A stretch of 64,000 bases of DNA. Origin: Alcaligenaceae bacterium. Its GTDB lineage: Bacteria; Pseudomonadota; Gammaproteobacteria; Burkholderiales; Burkholderiaceae_B. The position numbers and the translations under genes are program-made. The notes under the pieces are model-generated. The model was not told where the DNA came from. It saw only the letters and a program-made list of their open reading frames with translations, and did not search any database. Each line of letters begins with the position of its first letter. Position 1 is the stretch's first letter. The DNA lies in assembly GCA_013416485.1 (NCBI GenBank), contig JACCEO010000011.1:27737-91736 (forward strand). The letters are read 5' to 3'. Positions 17,552-29,184 of the stretch are shown piece by piece.

Positions 17552-20173
17552 ATGAAAACCTCTGAAATACGTCAAAAATTCCTATCGTTTTTTGAATCGA
17601 AAGGCCACCAGGTTGTGCCTTCGTCGTCGCTGGTGCCTGGCAACGATCCTACGCTGTTGTTTACCAACGCGGGTATGGTCCAGTTCAAGGATGTATTCAC
17701 AGGCAAGGAAACTCGTCCTTACCATCGGGCGACTTCGTCTCAGCGTTGCGTGCGGGCAGGTGGCAAGCACAATGACTTGGAGAACGTCGGTTATACCGCA
17801 CGTCACCATACATTTTTTGAAATGCTGGGCAACTTCAGCTTTGGGGATTACTTCAAACGCGAAGCCATACACCATGCCTGGGAACTATTGACTCAGGTTT
17901 ATGGGCTGCCTGCGGAAAAACTGTGGGTCACTGTTTACCATGAGGACGACGAAGCCTATGACATTTGGGCTAAAGAAATCGGTGTGCCTGTTGAACGCAT
18001 CATACGTATAGGTGATGACGAAGGCGGTCGTTATTCTTCGGATAACTTCTGGCAAATGGCTGACACTGGTCCCTGTGGCCCGTGCTCTGAAATTTTTTAC
18101 GATCACGGTCCAGAAATTTGGGGTGGTCCTCCCGGATCGCCCGAAGAAGACGGTGACCGTTATATTGAAATCTGGAATCTGGTGTTCATGCAATTCGAGC
18201 GTGACGCGCAAGGCAATATGCCTTTGCTGCCTAAGCCTTGCGTGGATACTGGCATGGGCTTAGAGCGTATTGCCGCCGTATTGCAGGATGTGCACTCTAA
18301 CTACGAAATTGATTTGTTTCAGGCATTGATCAAAGCTGCTGCACGTGAAACAGGTACGACCGATTTGACCGATAACTCGCTTAAAGTGATTGCCGATCAC
18401 ATACGCGCTTGTAGTTTCTTGATCGTTGATGGTGTTATTCCCAGTAACGAAGGGCGTGGCTACGTCTTGCGCCGTATCATACGTCGTGCCTTGCGCCACG
18501 GCCATAAGTTGGGTCAGTCTGGTGTGTTCTTCCATCGCTTGGTAGCAGATCTAGCTACTCAAATGGGTGAAGCCTACCCTGAACTAGTCGCTCAACAAGA
18601 GCGTATTGCACAAGTACTTAAGCAAGAAGAGGAACGCTTTAGTCTGACGCTGGAACATGGGATGAAAATCCTGGATGCGGCTTTGGCTGACATTCCGGAA
18701 AGCGGCCGACTGGATGGTCAAACTCTGTTCACTTTGTATGACACCTATGGCTTTCCCGTCGATTTGACTGCTGATATTTGCCGCGAGCGCAACGTCGAAG
18801 TCGATCTGGACGGTTTTGAGGCCGCTATGGAGCGCCAACGCGACCAGGCTCGTGCTGCTGGAAAGTTCAAAGCTGCCGAAGGATTAAGCTACAACGGAGC
18901 CGAAACCCGTTTCGAAGGTTATGACCACCTGCGAAGCCAAGGCAAGGTTGTTGCCTTATACGTCGATGGCACATCGGTAGATACCGTTGATGCGAGCCAA
19001 GAAGCCATTGTGGTGCTGGATGCCACACCTTTTTACGCTGAATCCGGTGGCCAGGTTGGCGACACGGGTGTGTTACAAGGCCAGACCGCACGTTTTCAAG
19101 TGGGTGATACTCAAAAAATACAAAGCAATGTGTCGGGTCATCACGGGACATTGTTGGAAGGGCGCCTTGCTGTAGGCGATACCCTGGATGCGCAGGTCGA
19201 TGCACAGCAGCGTGCGCGCACCATACGTAATCACTCGGCCACACACTTAATGCATAAAGCCTTGCGCCAAGTGCTGGGCCAGCATGTGCAGCAGCGCGGC
19301 TCGCTGGTCGATGCCGATAAAACACGTTTTGACTTTGCCCATGACGCTCCCATGAGTGCCCAGCAAATTGCCAGCGTCGAACAAATTGTCAACGCCGAAA
19401 TTTTACTGAACCAAGACGTCGCTGCACAAACCATGTCTTTTGACGAGGCAGTAGAGGGCGGTGCGGTCGCCTTGTTTGGTGAAAAGTATGGCGATAGCGT
19501 GCGTGTATTAGATATAGGCTTTTCGCGCGAGCTATGTGGCGGGACCCACGTAGCCCGTACCGGAGATATCGGCCTATTTAAAATCTTATCCGAAGGCGGT
19601 GTGGCCGCTGGTGTCCGCCGCGTTGAAGCGGTCACAGGTGAAAATGCCTTGAACTGGGTACAGCAAACCAATGCTGCCCTACAGCACGCTGCCAGCTTGC
19701 TGAAAACTCAGCCAGGAGACCTGTCTGATCGCATAGTATTGATGCAAAATCAGTTGCGTACCCTAGAGCGCGAACGCGATCAATTGCAAAGCAAGCTGGC
19801 CGCATCGGCTGGTAATGATTTGGTTAGTCAGGCAGTGGCCTTGAATGGTGATGCCAAGCTACTGGTTGCGAATATTGCTGGGGCCGATCCTAAAGCATTA
19901 CGCGGTATGGTGGACCAGCTTAAAGATCGCTTGAAGTCAGCTGTGGTTTTGCTAGCAGCGGTTGCTGATGGAAAAATCAGTCTGGTAGGCGGCGTTACCG
20001 CAGACTTGTCAGGTAAGCTCAAAGCCGGTGATCTGGTCAGTACCGTAGCGGCTCAGGTAGGCGGTAAAGGCGGTGGTCGTCCTGATATGGCAATGGGTGG
20101 TGGCACAGACGTAACTGCTCTGGCTGGTGCGTTGGCTGGTGTAGAAGCCTGGGCTCGCGAACAGCTAGCCTAA
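17552..20173 (+). CDS. alaS: Alanyl-tRNA synthetase
   Basis: 873 residues, the full family length. The class II catalytic core begins with [14 protein letters not shown] and contains [16 protein letters not shown]. The editing domain carries the zinc ligands HSATH and CGGTH, and the C-terminal domain ends Gly-rich ([15 protein letters not shown]). It charges tRNA-Ala and clears mischarged Ser/Gly. It stands alone between xdhC and a tusA-like gene, with a hairpin after its stop. Confidence 0.98.
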   Translation: MKTSEIRQKFLSFFESKGHQVVPSSSLVPGNDPTLLFTNAGMVQFKDVFTGKETRPYHRATSSQRCVRAGGKHNDLENVGYTARHHTFFEMLGNFSFGDYFKREAIHHAWELLTQVYGLPAEKLWVTVYHEDDEAYDIWAKEIGVPVERIIRIGDDEGGRYSSDNFWQMADTGPCGPCSEIFYDHGPEIWGGPPGSPEEDGDRYIEIWNLVFMQFERDAQGNMPLLPKPCVDTGMGLERIAAVLQDVHSNYEIDLFQALIKAAARETGTTDLTDNSLKVIADHIRACSFLIVDGVIPSNEGRGYVLRRIIRRALRHGHKLGQSGVFFHRLVADLATQMGEAYPELVAQQERIAQVLKQEEERFSLTLEHGMKILDAALADIPESGRLDGQTLFTLYDTYGFPVDLTADICRERNVEVDLDGFEAAMERQRDQARAAGKFKAAEGLSYNGAETRFEGYDHLRSQGKVVALYVDGTSVDTVDASQEAIVVLDATPFYAESGGQVGDTGVLQGQTARFQVGDTQKIQSNVSGHHGTLLEGRLAVGDTLDAQVDAQQRARTIRNHSATHLMHKALRQVLGQHVQQRGSLVDADKTRFDFAHDAPMSAQQIASVEQIVNAEILLNQDVAAQTMSFDEAVEGGAVALFGEKYGDSVRVLDIGFSRELCGGTHVARTGDIGLFKILSEGGVAAGVRRVEAVTGENALNWVQQTNAALQHAASLLKTQPGDLSDRIVLMQNQLRTLERERDQLQSKLAASAGNDLVSQAVALNGDAKLLVANIAGADPKALRGMVDQLKDRLKSAVVLLAAVADGKISLVGGVTADLSGKLKAGDLVSTVAAQVGGKGGGRPDMAMGGGTDVTALAGALAGVEAWAREQLA

Positions 20174-20181
20174 TCAAATAA

Positions 20182-20208
20182 CGCGGCAGCTGTCATCTAG
20201 CTGCCGCG
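20182..20208. terminator. Hairpin after alaS
   Basis: A perfect 10-bp stem CGCGGCAGCT/AGCTGCCGCG with a 7-base loop begins 8 bp after the alaS stop. There is no run of T after it, so it may stabilise the 3' end rather than terminate by itself. Confidence 0.6.
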
Positions 20209-20226
20209 CTTCAGTTCCACATAATC

Positions 20227-20475
20227 ATGACGAATACTCTGACCCCACCCACCGCAGACTTGGAAACCGACGCATCAGGCTTGAAGTGTCCCATGCCTAT
20301 ACTACGTGCCAAAAAAGCCTTGGCACAGCTGGAAAGCGGGCAAATTCTGAAAGTTATCACGACAGATACCCACGCCTTGCGTGACTTCCAAGCCTTTGCC
20401 AAGCAAACTGGCAATACCTTGCTAGCTCAGATCGAGTCTGAAAGCAACATCACTCATTATTTGCAACGCCGCTAA
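20227..20475 (+). CDS. TusA/SirA-family sulfurtransferase
   Basis: 82 residues. The signature GLKCPMPILRAKKAL carries the reactive Cys21 in the CPxP motif, and the domain closes with the usual alpha/beta pattern. TusA-family proteins carry persulfide sulfur in tRNA thiolation or sulfur oxidation; which role this copy has cannot be read. A ribosome site is weak. The nearby AlaS is a common but not diagnostic neighbour. Confidence 0.88.
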   Translation: MTNTLTPPTADLETDASGLKCPMPILRAKKALAQLESGQILKVITTDTHALRDFQAFAKQTGNTLLAQIESESNITHYLQRR

Positions 20476-20499
20476 TTTTTTGCTTTTCTAAATCTGTAC

Positions 20500-20646
20500 T
20501 TAGTGCGTAAAGACGTCATCTAAGGCGGCAGTATCCAAGAAATAGCGGTTGTAGGTACACTCGCCTACGTTGCCGGGCCCTTTGCGATAGCGGGGGTCCA
20601 GAGTGAGCACGACGGGTGACAGCCGATGCCGCAATAAGTACCAAAG
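20500..20646 (-). pseudogene. Open stub on the minus strand, probable decayed gene 3' end
   Basis: The 360 bp between the tusA-like gene and rpsP hold an open minus-strand frame of 48 codons bounded upstream by TAG (20647-20649) and ended by TAA (20500-20502). It reads like real protein (SPVVLTLDPRYRKGPGNVGE, CTYNRYFLDTAALDDVF) but has no ATG or convincing start. It is best read as the 3' stub of a truncated gene. I do not recognise the family. An expressed short ORF is the alternative. Confidence 0.45.
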
Positions 20647-20835
20647 CTAGTGACCGTGTTAAGACTAACGCACGTTAAAAAACAAGGCCTTGTGCTTACT
20701 GCTATTTGTGCTTTAAGTGCCTTCCCTGATTGCGCCAGACCCCTTGCTTTTAGGCCTGCTACAATACGGCTTGCAGTAACTGGCTTACAGGTGCTAAAAT
20801 GCTTTGTTATTCACACGACTTTCAAAGGATTACCA

Positions 20836-21090
20836 ATGGTTGTGGTTCGTCTGGCCCGTGGTGGCTCGAAGAAGCGTCCGTTTTACAGTGTTGTAGCTGC
20901 CGATTCACGCGATCGTCGCGACGGCCGTTTTATTGAACGCTTGGGTTTTTATAACCCTGTTGCAAACGAAGGTCAAGAAAACCTGCGTTTGAATATGGAA
21001 CGCGTTCAGTATTGGGCTGGTAACGGTGCTCAGCTTTCGCCTGCGGTAACTCGCTTGGTTAAAGAATACTCCGCAAAAGTAGCCGCTTAA
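20836..21090 (+). CDS. rpsP: 30S ribosomal protein S16
   Basis: 84 residues, starting [20 protein letters not shown] and ending AKVAA, the usual S16 length. ATG 20836 is preceded by AAAGGA; the upstream in-frame extension has no ribosome site and is not S16-like. A TACAAT at 20760-20765 could be a -10 box but a good -35 was not found. It heads the rpsP-rimM-trmD unit. Confidence 0.97.
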   Translation: MVVVRLARGGSKKRPFYSVVAADSRDRRDGRFIERLGFYNPVANEGQENLRLNMERVQYWAGNGAQLSPAVTRLVKEYSAKVAA

Positions 21091-21124
21091 GCGCGCTACT
21101 TATTGCTATACCACCAGCGTCCAA

Positions 21125-21748
21125 GTGCTTGTTTCTGATACCTCGTCTGGCGGGGCTCCCGGTGACCTGGTTGAACTCGGGCGCGTAGTATCGGCTTATG
21201 GGGTGCGTGGTTGGATAAAAATCCAGCCACACGCTGCCAATGGGCAAGTGCTATTGGACGCTAAAACATGGTGGTTGAAAACGCCTGCTCCTTTAGGGGA
21301 TGCGGGCGTTTTTTCGTCTGCTCGATCTGTTAAGGTCGCGGCTAGCCGGATGCATTCTGGTACTGTGATTGCACAATTGGCTGGCATGACTGACAGGGAT
21401 CAGGCGGAAGCCTTGAGGGGCCATACCGTTTGTGTGCCTAGGTCGGCGTTTCCTGCGACGGATGACGATGAGTACTATTGGGTGGATCTGATTGGTTGCC
21501 GTTTATTTGGCGAAGATGATCAGGAACAGCCAGTGCTTATTGGTCAGGTGCGTAACGTCATCGATAACGGGGCTCATGCGGTTTTGCAGGTGGCCAGGGC
21601 TACACAGGCTGATAGCGGTGATTTGCAATTCTTGCAAACAGATAAAGGCCGTGAAATTGAGGTCTTAGTGCCGTTCGTCAGTGCTCATGTGCATACTGTG
21701 GACATCGCCAATAGTGTGCTGCACAGTAATTGGCCTATTGACCTTTAG
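21125..21748 (+). CDS. rimM: Ribosome maturation factor RimM
   Basis: 207 residues with a GTG start. The N-terminal domain shows ELGRVVSAYGVRGWIKIQP; the C-terminal PRC-barrel contains EYYWVDLIGCRLF and VLVPFVSAHVHTVDI. It assists maturation of the 30S head around S19. Gene order rpsP-rimM-trmD is the standard one. Confidence 0.95.
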   Translation: MLVSDTSSGGAPGDLVELGRVVSAYGVRGWIKIQPHAANGQVLLDAKTWWLKTPAPLGDAGVFSSARSVKVAASRMHSGTVIAQLAGMTDRDQAEALRGHTVCVPRSAFPATDDDEYYWVDLIGCRLFGEDDQEQPVLIGQVRNVIDNGAHAVLQVARATQADSGDLQFLQTDKGREIEVLVPFVSAHVHTVDIANSVLHSNWPIDL

Positions 21749-21868
21749 CAGCTCTCTTAACTGCGTCTCTTAGCCTGCTATCACGCACTGTTTGCTGGTG
21801 GAACGGCTCAAATTCATACATATACTGCAGTAGTATTATCGGTATTTGACTCTACCGGCTAGTTTTCT

Positions 21869-22633
21869 ATGCGCTTTGATGTTGTATCTTTGTTTCCCGA
21901 TATGTTCAGTGTCGTGCGCGATGCGGGCGTTACTGGGCGTGCCCATAAGCAAAATCTATGGTCTTTAAACGCATGGAATCCACGTGACTATACCCATGAC
22001 GTGCATAGAACGGTGGATGATCGACCTTATGGGGGGGGGCCAGGCATGGTGATGCTGGCCGAGCCGCTGGAGTGCGCGGTAGAGGCCGCTCAGGCTTGCC
22101 GTAGTAATGCAGGCTTAACACAGACCGCTCCTGTCATTCTCATGAGCCCAACCGGGCAGCGCTTTGATCAGGCGATGGCGCAAGAGCTGGCTGCAGGTCC
22201 AGGAGCTATTCTGATTTGTGGTCGCTACGAAGGTATCGATCAGCGCTTTATAGATCGTTGCGTGACCCGAGAAGTATCGCTAGGGGACTTTGTGTTGTCT
22301 GGTGGGGAAATCGCTGCTCTGGCGATTATGGATAGCGTGGTGCGTTTGCTACCAGGGGCTTTGAATCATGCAGACTCGGCGTTGGAAGACTCGTTTAATG
22401 ATAGTTTGACAGGCTTGTTGGATAGCCCCCATTACACGCGACCAGAGCACTATCTGGGTCAGCCTGTACCTGCGCCTTTGTTATCAGGGCATCATGTCAA
22501 TATCGCGTCGTGGCGTCGTCAGCAATCCCTTATGTTAACTGCCAGCAGGCGTCCCGATCTGATTGTGAAAGCTCGCAATGCAGGCTTGCTATCTAAGGCA
22601 GACGAGGCCTTTCTTAAGCAGCTGCTTGCATAA
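21869..22633 (+). CDS. trmD: tRNA (guanine-N1)-methyltransferase TrmD
   Basis: 254 residues. SPOUT-fold motifs are complete: [38 protein letters not shown] and [11 protein letters not shown], which form the knot and bind S-adenosylmethionine. It makes m1G37 in tRNAs reading CNN-type codons. It lies 120 bp after rimM. The usual next gene, rplS, is not here; a strong hairpin and the convergent valS follow. Confidence 0.97.
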   Translation: MRFDVVSLFPDMFSVVRDAGVTGRAHKQNLWSLNAWNPRDYTHDVHRTVDDRPYGGGPGMVMLAEPLECAVEAAQACRSNAGLTQTAPVILMSPTGQRFDQAMAQELAAGPGAILICGRYEGIDQRFIDRCVTREVSLGDFVLSGGEIAALAIMDSVVRLLPGALNHADSALEDSFNDSLTGLLDSPHYTRPEHYLGQPVPAPLLSGHHVNIASWRRQQSLMLTASRRPDLIVKARNAGLLSKADEAFLKQLLA

Positions 22634-22657
22634 AGTCCATCTTGGCTATTTTGGTAG

Positions 22658-22690
22658 GTGTCATGCAAAACTTACTGTCCTGCATGACAC
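22658..22690. terminator. Hairpin between convergent trmD and valS
   Basis: A perfect 10-bp inverted repeat GTGTCATGCA/TGCATGACAC with a 13-base loop lies between the two convergent stop codons. It could end transcription from both sides; no long T-run is present. Confidence 0.6.
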
Positions 22691-22703
22691 ATGTTTAGCC
22701 TGG

Positions 22704-25568
22704 TTATCGAACTAATTTTCTTAGCTGTTCCTTGACCTTATCCAAGGTGGCGCTAAATTGGTCGGCTCGTTGTTTTTCCTGCTCGACGACGGCAGCTGGA
22801 GCGCGCTCAACAAAGCTGGCATTGCTTAATTTGGCGTGTGTTTTGGCGATTTCACCTTCCAGGCGAGCAATTTCTTTGCCTAGGCGTAGCTGCTCGGCTT
22901 CAACGTCAATTTCTACGTGTAGCATCAACTGGGTTGTCCCAACAATTTGCACAGGTGCGCCTTCATCGGGTAGTTGATCAACGATGCTGACGCTTTCCAG
23001 TTTGGCCAAAGCGACTAAGTAAGCGCTATTGGCTTGCAGGACTGCGCTGTCCCCTTGGGCAATTAAGGGGACGCGTGCGGCAGGCGATAGGCTCATTTCA
23101 CCACGCAAAGCTCGTACGGCATCGACCTGCGCTTTCAGTGCGGTGACCTGGGCTTCGGCGACTGGTGCCAATGCTTCCAGATTGGCAAGCGGCCAGGGTT
23201 GTACGCACAAGCTGGCTTGTTGGTCAGTGGCGCGTTTGCCAGCAACAACAGAGACTTTTTGCCATAGTTCCTCGGTGATAAACGGAATAATGGGGTGAGC
23301 CAGGCGCAGCACGGTTTCAAGCACGCGTATCAGTGTACGGCGTGTGCCTAGTTGTTGGGCGGGTGTGCCGTGTTGCAATTGTACTTTGGCCAGCTCTACA
23401 TACCAGTCGCAGTATTCATCCCAGACGAAGTGATAAATGGCATTAGCAATGTTGTCGAAGCGGTAATCCGTGAAGCCTCGTTCCACGTCAGTTTCCAAGC
23501 GTTGTAATTGGCTGATGATCCATTCGTCAACAAACGATAGTTCAGGCTGTATGCCGGACAAATCATTATCTGTTAAGGCATGGCCTTCGGTGTTCATCAA
23601 GACATACCGTGTGGCATTCCACAATTTATTGCAGAAATTACGATAGCCCTCGCAACGTTTTAGGTCGAAGTTGATGTTGCGACCCAGAGTGGCGTAGGCC
23701 GCCATCGTGAAACGCAAGGCGTCAGTGCCGTAGGCAGGGAAGCCGTCGGGGTAGTTTTTTTGGGTGGTTTTGCGAATTTGATCAGCTTGGCGTGGGTTCA
23801 TTAGGCCGCTGGTGCGCTTTTCCAGCAGCTTTTCCAAAGAGATGCCGTCAATGAGGTCTACGGGATCTATGGTATTACCCCGCGATTTACTCATTTTTTT
23901 GCCTTCCATGTCACAGACTAATCCATGAACATAGACGGTTTTGAAGGGCACTTTGCCGGTCAAATGCATGCTCATCATGACCATGCGTGCAACCCAGAAG
24001 AAAATAATATCGAAGCCTGTAACCAGGACGCTGGAGGGTAGGTAGCGTTCAAGGTCAGGAGTTTGCTCGGGCCAGCCCAAGTCGGTAAATGGTACTAAGG
24101 CTGATGAAAACCAGGTATCTAGTACATCTTCATCACGGCGTAGTGGGCCGGTTACGCCAGCAGCGACAGCCTGTGCTTCAGCATCCGCTTGGTTGCGTGC
24201 AACGAAGATTTGGCCATCCTCAGAGTACCAGGCCGGTATTTGGTGGCCCCACCACAGTTGGCGAGAAATGCACCAGTCTTGGATATTTTCCAGCCATTGG
24301 TTGTAGGTAGTTGACCAGTTGTCTGGATAGAAGTTGATGCGCCCGTCAGCGACCGCATCTAAAGCAACTTGGGTAATGCTTTTTCCTGGGTGCTGTGCCG
24401 TGTCTGGAGCGGGTTTGCTCATGGCAACAAACCACTGGTCAGTCAGCATGGGCTCAATGACCGTGTCGGTACGGTCGCCGCGTGGCACCATGAGTTTGTG
24501 TGGCTTAACGGCCTGTAGGGCATCGGCAGCTTTCAGGTCTTCAACAACCAGCTTGCGCGCTTCAAATCGGTCCATGCCCTGATAGCGTTCGGGTGCGGTA
24601 TCGGCAATTTTTGCATCTAGTGTCAGTATGCTGATGGTGTCCAGTTGATGGCGCTGGCCTACGGCATAGTCGTTGAAGTCGTGTGCAGGGGTGACCTTGA
24701 CCACGCCTGTGCCAAATTCACGGTCTACGTAGTCGTCGGCAATAACAGGGATCTGGCGGCCTACCAGGGGTAGGGTGACAGTGCTGCCTATCAGGTGAGC
24801 ATAGCGTTCGTCTTCGGGGTGCACCATAACCGCCACGTCACCCAGCATGGTTTCTGGACGGGTAGTAGCAACCACCAGGTGCGTCAGGCCGTTGACCGCT
24901 TGGGTCAGTGGGTAGCGAATCTCCCACATAAAGCCGTCTTCTTCCTCGCTTACAACCTCAAGGTCGGATACGGCTGTGCCCAGTACGGGATCCCAGTTGA
25001 CCAGGCGCTTGCCGCGATAAATCAGGCCTTGTTCGTGCAGGCGCACAAAAGTTTCTACAACGCCAACTGACAGCTTGTCGTCCATAGTGAAGTATTCACG
25101 TGCCCAGTCGGCAGACGAACCCAAGCGACGGAACTGTTCGGTAATGGCGCTACCAGATTCCTCTTTCCATTCCCAGACCTTTTTGACGAAGTCAGTGCGG
25201 CCCAGGTCATGACGCGAGATGTTTTGGGCGTCTAGCTGGCGTTCCACCACGATTTGTGTGGCGATGCCTGCGTGGTCTGTACCGGGTACCAGCACGGTGT
25301 CGTCGCCGCGCATGCGGTGATAGCGTGTTAACCCATCCATAATGGTTTGATTAAACGCGTGACCCATGTGCAATGTGCCCGTTACGTTGGGTGGCGGAAA
25401 CTGAATCACAAAGGGCTGGCTAGTGTGCGGGGCAGTGGGGGCTACGTGTTGGCCGCCGGCAAAATACCCTAAGCTTTCCCATTGCGCATACCAGCGCGCC
25501 TCAATATCTTGAGGTTCAAAGCTTTTAGAGAGTTGTTCGGGCTGGAGTGTCGCTGATGGTGTTGTCAT
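22704..25568 (-). CDS. valS: Valyl-tRNA synthetase
   Basis: 954 residues from ATG 25568 ([20 protein letters not shown]); an in-frame ATG 102 bp upstream would add a hydrophobic non-family extension. Class I motifs: [15 protein letters not shown] (HIGH equivalent HMGH) and [12 protein letters not shown] (KMSKS). The editing domain has [13 protein letters not shown]. The C-terminus is a coiled-coil with [21 protein letters not shown], the ValS tRNA-binding arm. It is divergent from ndk with about 190 bp between starts. Confidence 0.97.
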   Translation of the reverse strand: MTTPSATLQPEQLSKSFEPQDIEARWYAQWESLGYFAGGQHVAPTAPHTSQPFVIQFPPPNVTGTLHMGHAFNQTIMDGLTRYHRMRGDDTVLVPGTDHAGIATQIVVERQLDAQNISRHDLGRTDFVKKVWEWKEESGSAITEQFRRLGSSADWAREYFTMDDKLSVGVVETFVRLHEQGLIYRGKRLVNWDPVLGTAVSDLEVVSEEEDGFMWEIRYPLTQAVNGLTHLVVATTRPETMLGDVAVMVHPEDERYAHLIGSTVTLPLVGRQIPVIADDYVDREFGTGVVKVTPAHDFNDYAVGQRHQLDTISILTLDAKIADTAPERYQGMDRFEARKLVVEDLKAADALQAVKPHKLMVPRGDRTDTVIEPMLTDQWFVAMSKPAPDTAQHPGKSITQVALDAVADGRINFYPDNWSTTYNQWLENIQDWCISRQLWWGHQIPAWYSEDGQIFVARNQADAEAQAVAAGVTGPLRRDEDVLDTWFSSALVPFTDLGWPEQTPDLERYLPSSVLVTGFDIIFFWVARMVMMSMHLTGKVPFKTVYVHGLVCDMEGKKMSKSRGNTIDPVDLIDGISLEKLLEKRTSGLMNPRQADQIRKTTQKNYPDGFPAYGTDALRFTMAAYATLGRNINFDLKRCEGYRNFCNKLWNATRYVLMNTEGHALTDNDLSGIQPELSFVDEWIISQLQRLETDVERGFTDYRFDNIANAIYHFVWDEYCDWYVELAKVQLQHGTPAQQLGTRRTLIRVLETVLRLAHPIIPFITEELWQKVSVVAGKRATDQQASLCVQPWPLANLEALAPVAEAQVTALKAQVDAVRALRGEMSLSPAARVPLIAQGDSAVLQANSAYLVALAKLESVSIVDQLPDEGAPVQIVGTTQLMLHVEIDVEAEQLRLGKEIARLEGEIAKTHAKLSNASFVERAPAAVVEQEKQRADQFSATLDKVKEQLRKLVR

Positions 25569-25758
25569 TGGTGTAAATAAAAGAGGCCAGGGCCGCCAAG
25601 GCGGGTAAGGTCTGACTATATAGGAAACCGAGGGGCAAAGCCCTATTTTAAGGTAGGGCGCATACCGCATGGCATGTTAAAATGTTTGGCTAACATAAAC
25701 TTTAGCAAAGTTCTTGTTTTTATTGGAAAAACCGCTATATCACCTTTTGGGATTTTAC

Positions 25759-26184
25759 ATGGCTATTGAACGCACCCTTTCTATTATCAAACCTGATGCT
25801 GTTGCCAAGAACGTTATCGGCCAGATTGTCGCCCGTTTCGAACAGGCTGACCTTAAAGTTATCGCCGCACGCTTGCAGCAATTGTCGCGTAACGACGCAG
25901 AACGTTTCTACGCTGTTCACAGCGAGCGTCCTTTCTACAAAGACCTGGTTGATTTCATGGTGTCGGGTCCTGTATTTATTCAGGTGCTTGAAGGCGAAAA
26001 CGCCATTCAGAAAAACCGCGACCTGATGGGCGCCACCAATCCTAAAGAAGCCGAAGCAGGCACAATACGCGCCGACTTCGCTGACAGCATTGACGCCAAT
26101 GCTGTACATGGTTCGGATGCTCCAGAAACTGCTGCTGTTGAAATTGCCTTCTTCTTCCCTGAAAGCAACGTTCACAGCCGTTAA
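25759..26184 (+). CDS. ndk: Nucleoside diphosphate kinase
   Basis: 141 residues starting [18 protein letters not shown]; an in-frame ATG 45 bp upstream is not family-like. The phospho-accepting His117 lies in NAVHGSDA. It transfers gamma-phosphate between nucleoside triphosphates and diphosphates. It begins the conserved rightward run ndk-rlmN-rodZ-ispG-hisS. Confidence 0.97.
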   Translation: MAIERTLSIIKPDAVAKNVIGQIVARFEQADLKVIAARLQQLSRNDAERFYAVHSERPFYKDLVDFMVSGPVFIQVLEGENAIQKNRDLMGATNPKEAEAGTIRADFADSIDANAVHGSDAPETAAVEIAFFFPESNVHSR

Positions 26185-26218
26185 TTGCTGATTTTATCCG
26201 TACACCCACTCTATCATT

Positions 26219-27370
26219 ATGTCTACTCCCGAAACTATTAATTTATTAGGTCTTGATTCCGCAGCGCTCGTCTCTTTGGTCGAGCAGTGGGGGGGCAAGC
26301 CGTTTCGGGCCAAGCAATTGCAACGGTGGGTGCATCAGCGTGGAGTCGATTCTTTCGACCTCATGACGGATCTGGCGCGCGACTTCCGCACGCAACTTGC
26401 TGAAAGTTGCTCGGTAAGCGCGCCTCCTGTATCTACCGAACAGCGCTCCAGTGACGGTACGCGCAAGTGGTTGTTTGACGTTGGTAATAACAACGCTGTA
26501 GAAACCGTTTTCATACCCGAAGATGACCGCGGTACCTTGTGCATCTCCAGCCAAGCGGGTTGTACGGTAGCGTGTCCGTTTTGCTCTACGGGTTATCAGG
26601 GGTTTAATCGCAACCTGACAACCGCTGAAATTATTGGTCAGCTTTGGTATGCGCGGCGTGCCGTACAGGCCGATCTAGAAACCGCGCGTATAGGGGGTGT
26701 GGTATCCACGGCCGATCCCGCTCGCGTGATCAGTAATGTCGTGTTCATGGGCATGGGTGAACCCTTGCTAAATTACGATCAGGTTTTAGGTGCCTTGCGT
26801 TTAATGTTAGACGACAATGCTTACGGCTTGTCGCGTCGCAGGGTTACGGTATCGACTTCTGGTGTTGTGCCTTTCATAGATCGCCTGGGCCAAGAATGCC
26901 CAGTTGCTTTGGCTGTGTCTTTGCATGCACCCAACGATCAATTGCGTGATCGTTTAGTCCCCTTGAATCGCAAGTACCCTCTGGCTGAATTATTGGCCGC
27001 CTGCAATCGTTATTTGCAGTTTGCTCCTCGTGACTTCATTACTTTCGAATACATTATGCTGGATGGTGTCAACGACACCGACCAGCATGCAAAGGAATTA
27101 GTTACTATTGCGCAACAAGTTCGTTGCAAATTCAACCTGATTCCATTCAATCCATTTCCACAGTCTGGTCTTAAACGCTCATCAGCGGCCAGGGTGCGTC
27201 AGTTCGCTGGGTTGTTGATGGACGCAGGCGTAGTAACTACCGTAAGAAAAACGCGTGGCGATGACATCGCTGCAGCATGCGGGCAGTTGGCTGGCGATGT
27301 CCAGGACCGCACCCGTATCCAGCAGCGTTTGCCCAATCGCGCCGTTATTCCTATTCACCAGGAACGTTGA
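26219..27370 (+). CDS. rlmN: 23S rRNA/tRNA (adenine-C2)-methyltransferase RlmN
   Basis: 383 residues. The radical SAM cluster motif is [11 protein letters not shown], the SAM-binding region includes [10 protein letters not shown], and a catalytic Cys lies near the C-terminus in DIAAACGQL. It methylates A2503 of 23S rRNA and A37 of some tRNAs. Its TGA overlaps the ATG of the following gene (TGATG), so translation is coupled. In many relatives a PilF/PilW-like gene lies between these two; it is absent here. Confidence 0.96.
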   Translation: MSTPETINLLGLDSAALVSLVEQWGGKPFRAKQLQRWVHQRGVDSFDLMTDLARDFRTQLAESCSVSAPPVSTEQRSSDGTRKWLFDVGNNNAVETVFIPEDDRGTLCISSQAGCTVACPFCSTGYQGFNRNLTTAEIIGQLWYARRAVQADLETARIGGVVSTADPARVISNVVFMGMGEPLLNYDQVLGALRLMLDDNAYGLSRRRVTVSTSGVVPFIDRLGQECPVALAVSLHAPNDQLRDRLVPLNRKYPLAELLAACNRYLQFAPRDFITFEYIMLDGVNDTDQHAKELVTIAQQVRCKFNLIPFNPFPQSGLKRSSAARVRQFAGLLMDAGVVTTVRKTRGDDIAAACGQLAGDVQDRTRIQQRLPNRAVIPIHQER

Positions 27371-27858
27371 TGACTCAAGCCTCACCACCACTGTCTGATC
27401 GCGTTGATGCCGCTACGGCTATCGGGCTGGGTAGCACATTACGCGCGCTGCGCGAGGCCCAGCGCCTATCCCCATCAGAAGTTTCTTCGCGTTTAAAGTT
27501 TTCCATTACTCAGGTCGATGCCTTAGAAACCGAACAATGGGACCTCTTGCCCACTGGCATGCCTCTACGGGGTTTTGTGAAAAACTATGGCCGCTTCCTA
27601 GAGGCTGATGTCAATGCTCTGCTAAGCATGCTAGATCATCAGGTGGGACCGGTCAAAACCAGCTTTGTTAATGCTGGTACACCTAGTTCCTTGGCCCCAA
27701 CAGATCTGCATGTACAGGGTGATCCTGTGCGTCGGCCTTGGGGATGGTTGCTTGTTATTCTGGCCTTGTTGTTTGTAGCGGCTTTTTACGCTATTGAACG
27801 CGGCTGGGTTCCTGAATCATGGCTGGTACTGGACTGGCTAAAATCACTGAAATCATGA
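27370..27858 (+). CDS. Short RodZ-like helix-turn-helix membrane protein
   Basis: 162 residues. An N-terminal XRE/HTH_25-type domain ([22 protein letters not shown] ... [18 protein letters not shown]) is followed by a linker and one membrane span ([19 protein letters not shown], about 132-150). RodZ links MreB to cell-wall synthesis; this version lacks the long periplasmic domain and stops soon after the membrane span. Its position before ispG is the standard rodZ position, so the call rests on domain order and context. Confidence 0.8.
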   Translation: MTQASPPLSDRVDAATAIGLGSTLRALREAQRLSPSEVSSRLKFSITQVDALETEQWDLLPTGMPLRGFVKNYGRFLEADVNALLSMLDHQVGPVKTSFVNAGTPSSLAPTDLHVQGDPVRRPWGWLLVILALLFVAAFYAIERGWVPESWLVLDWLKSLKS

Positions 27859-29171
27859 CAGATACCCTAGGCGCCTCGGGTGCCAACCTGCCTTTGCCTG
27901 TAGGCGCTGCCAAATCACGGCTTACCCGTGGTGCGGTTGTACGCTGGGGCGATACGGCAGTACAAATTGGTGGTCGTGCGCCTGTAGTGGTGCAGTCCAT
28001 GACAAATACCGACACTGTGGACGCTATTGCTACCGCCATACAAGTCAAAGAACTGGCTATGGCAGGTTCTGAATTGGTGCGTATCACGGTCAATACGCCA
28101 GAAGCAGCACAAGAAGTGCCGGCCATACGTGAACAGTTAGACCGCATGGGGGTATCTGTCCCCTTGGTAGGTGACTTCCACTATAACGGCCACAAGCTGC
28201 TTAGTCAGTATCCTGAATGTGCCCAGGCCTTATCCAAATACCGTATTAACCCAGGCAATATGGGTGGTGGTAAAAAACGCGACGATAATTTCTCGCAAAT
28301 GATAGATATTGCCTGTCGCTACCAGAAGCCAGTCCGTATAGGCGTCAACTGGGGCAGTCTGGATCACGAGCTCATGGCACGCATGATGGATGAAAACAGC
28401 CGGCGGGCGCAGCCTTGGACGGCACAGGCCGTTATGCGTGATGCCCTGGTGGTCTCTGCTATCAGTAATGCTCAGCGCGCCGAAGAATTAGGCTTGTCGC
28501 CTAACGCTATCGTGCTGTCCTGCAAAGTCAGTCATGTCCAGGATTTAATCACTGTTTATCAAGACTTGTCATCACGCTGCGATTACCCTTTGCATCTGGG
28601 TTTAACCGAGGCAGGTATGGGCAGTAAGGGCATAGTGGCTTCTACCGCAGCCTTGGCTGTGCTGTTGCAGCAAGGTATAGGCGACACCATACGAATCTCA
28701 TTGACCCCTGAACCTGGTGGTGATCGTACGCGTGAAGTGGTTGTTGCCCAAGAGATTTTGCAGACTATGGGTTTGCGTGCCTTTACACCTATGGTGGTTG
28801 CTTGCCCAGGTTGTGGTCGCACTAGCAGTACCGTTTTTCAAGAATTGGCTGACAGCATACAAACCTATTTACGCCAACAGATGCCGGTTTGGAAAACCCT
28901 TTACCCTGGTGTCGAAACCATGAATGTTGCCGTCATGGGGTGCGTAGTTAATGGGCCGGGCGAAAGCCGTCACGCCGATATCGGTATTAGTTTGCCTGGT
29001 ACCGGGGAAGTGCCGTCTGCGCCGGTTTACATTGATGGTGAACGCACCCAGACTCTGAAAGGCGATACCATTGCGCAAGAATTTCAGTCCATTGTCGAAC
29101 AGTATGTGCAGCGGCGCTATGGTGCGCCACTGGTGTCCGACGCAACCGAATCGGGTCCTGTTACCCAATAA
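27855..29171 (+). CDS. ispG: 4-Hydroxy-3-methylbut-2-en-1-yl diphosphate synthase IspG
   Basis: Seventh step of the MEP isoprenoid pathway. From ATG 27855, which overlaps the rodZ stop as ATGA, it has 438 residues; ATG 27819 is an alternative reaching 36 bp further into rodZ. The TIM barrel opens with [12 protein letters not shown] and the 4Fe-4S ligands are in [12 protein letters not shown] and CVVNGPGES. Contains the usual insertion of Gram-negative IspG of moderate size. Confidence 0.95.
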   Translation: MTDTLGASGANLPLPVGAAKSRLTRGAVVRWGDTAVQIGGRAPVVVQSMTNTDTVDAIATAIQVKELAMAGSELVRITVNTPEAAQEVPAIREQLDRMGVSVPLVGDFHYNGHKLLSQYPECAQALSKYRINPGNMGGGKKRDDNFSQMIDIACRYQKPVRIGVNWGSLDHELMARMMDENSRRAQPWTAQAVMRDALVVSAISNAQRAEELGLSPNAIVLSCKVSHVQDLITVYQDLSSRCDYPLHLGLTEAGMGSKGIVASTAALAVLLQQGIGDTIRISLTPEPGGDRTREVVVAQEILQTMGLRAFTPMVVACPGCGRTSSTVFQELADSIQTYLRQQMPVWKTLYPGVETMNVAVMGCVVNGPGESRHADIGISLPGTGEVPSAPVYIDGERTQTLKGDTIAQEFQSIVEQYVQRRYGAPLVSDATESGPVTQ

Positions 29172-29184
29172 TCAAGAATAGTTT

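Noticed and set aside
18867..19325. 152-codon minus-strand frame opposite alaS
   Set aside because: Fully inside AlaS and with unstructured His/Pro/Arg-rich sequence.
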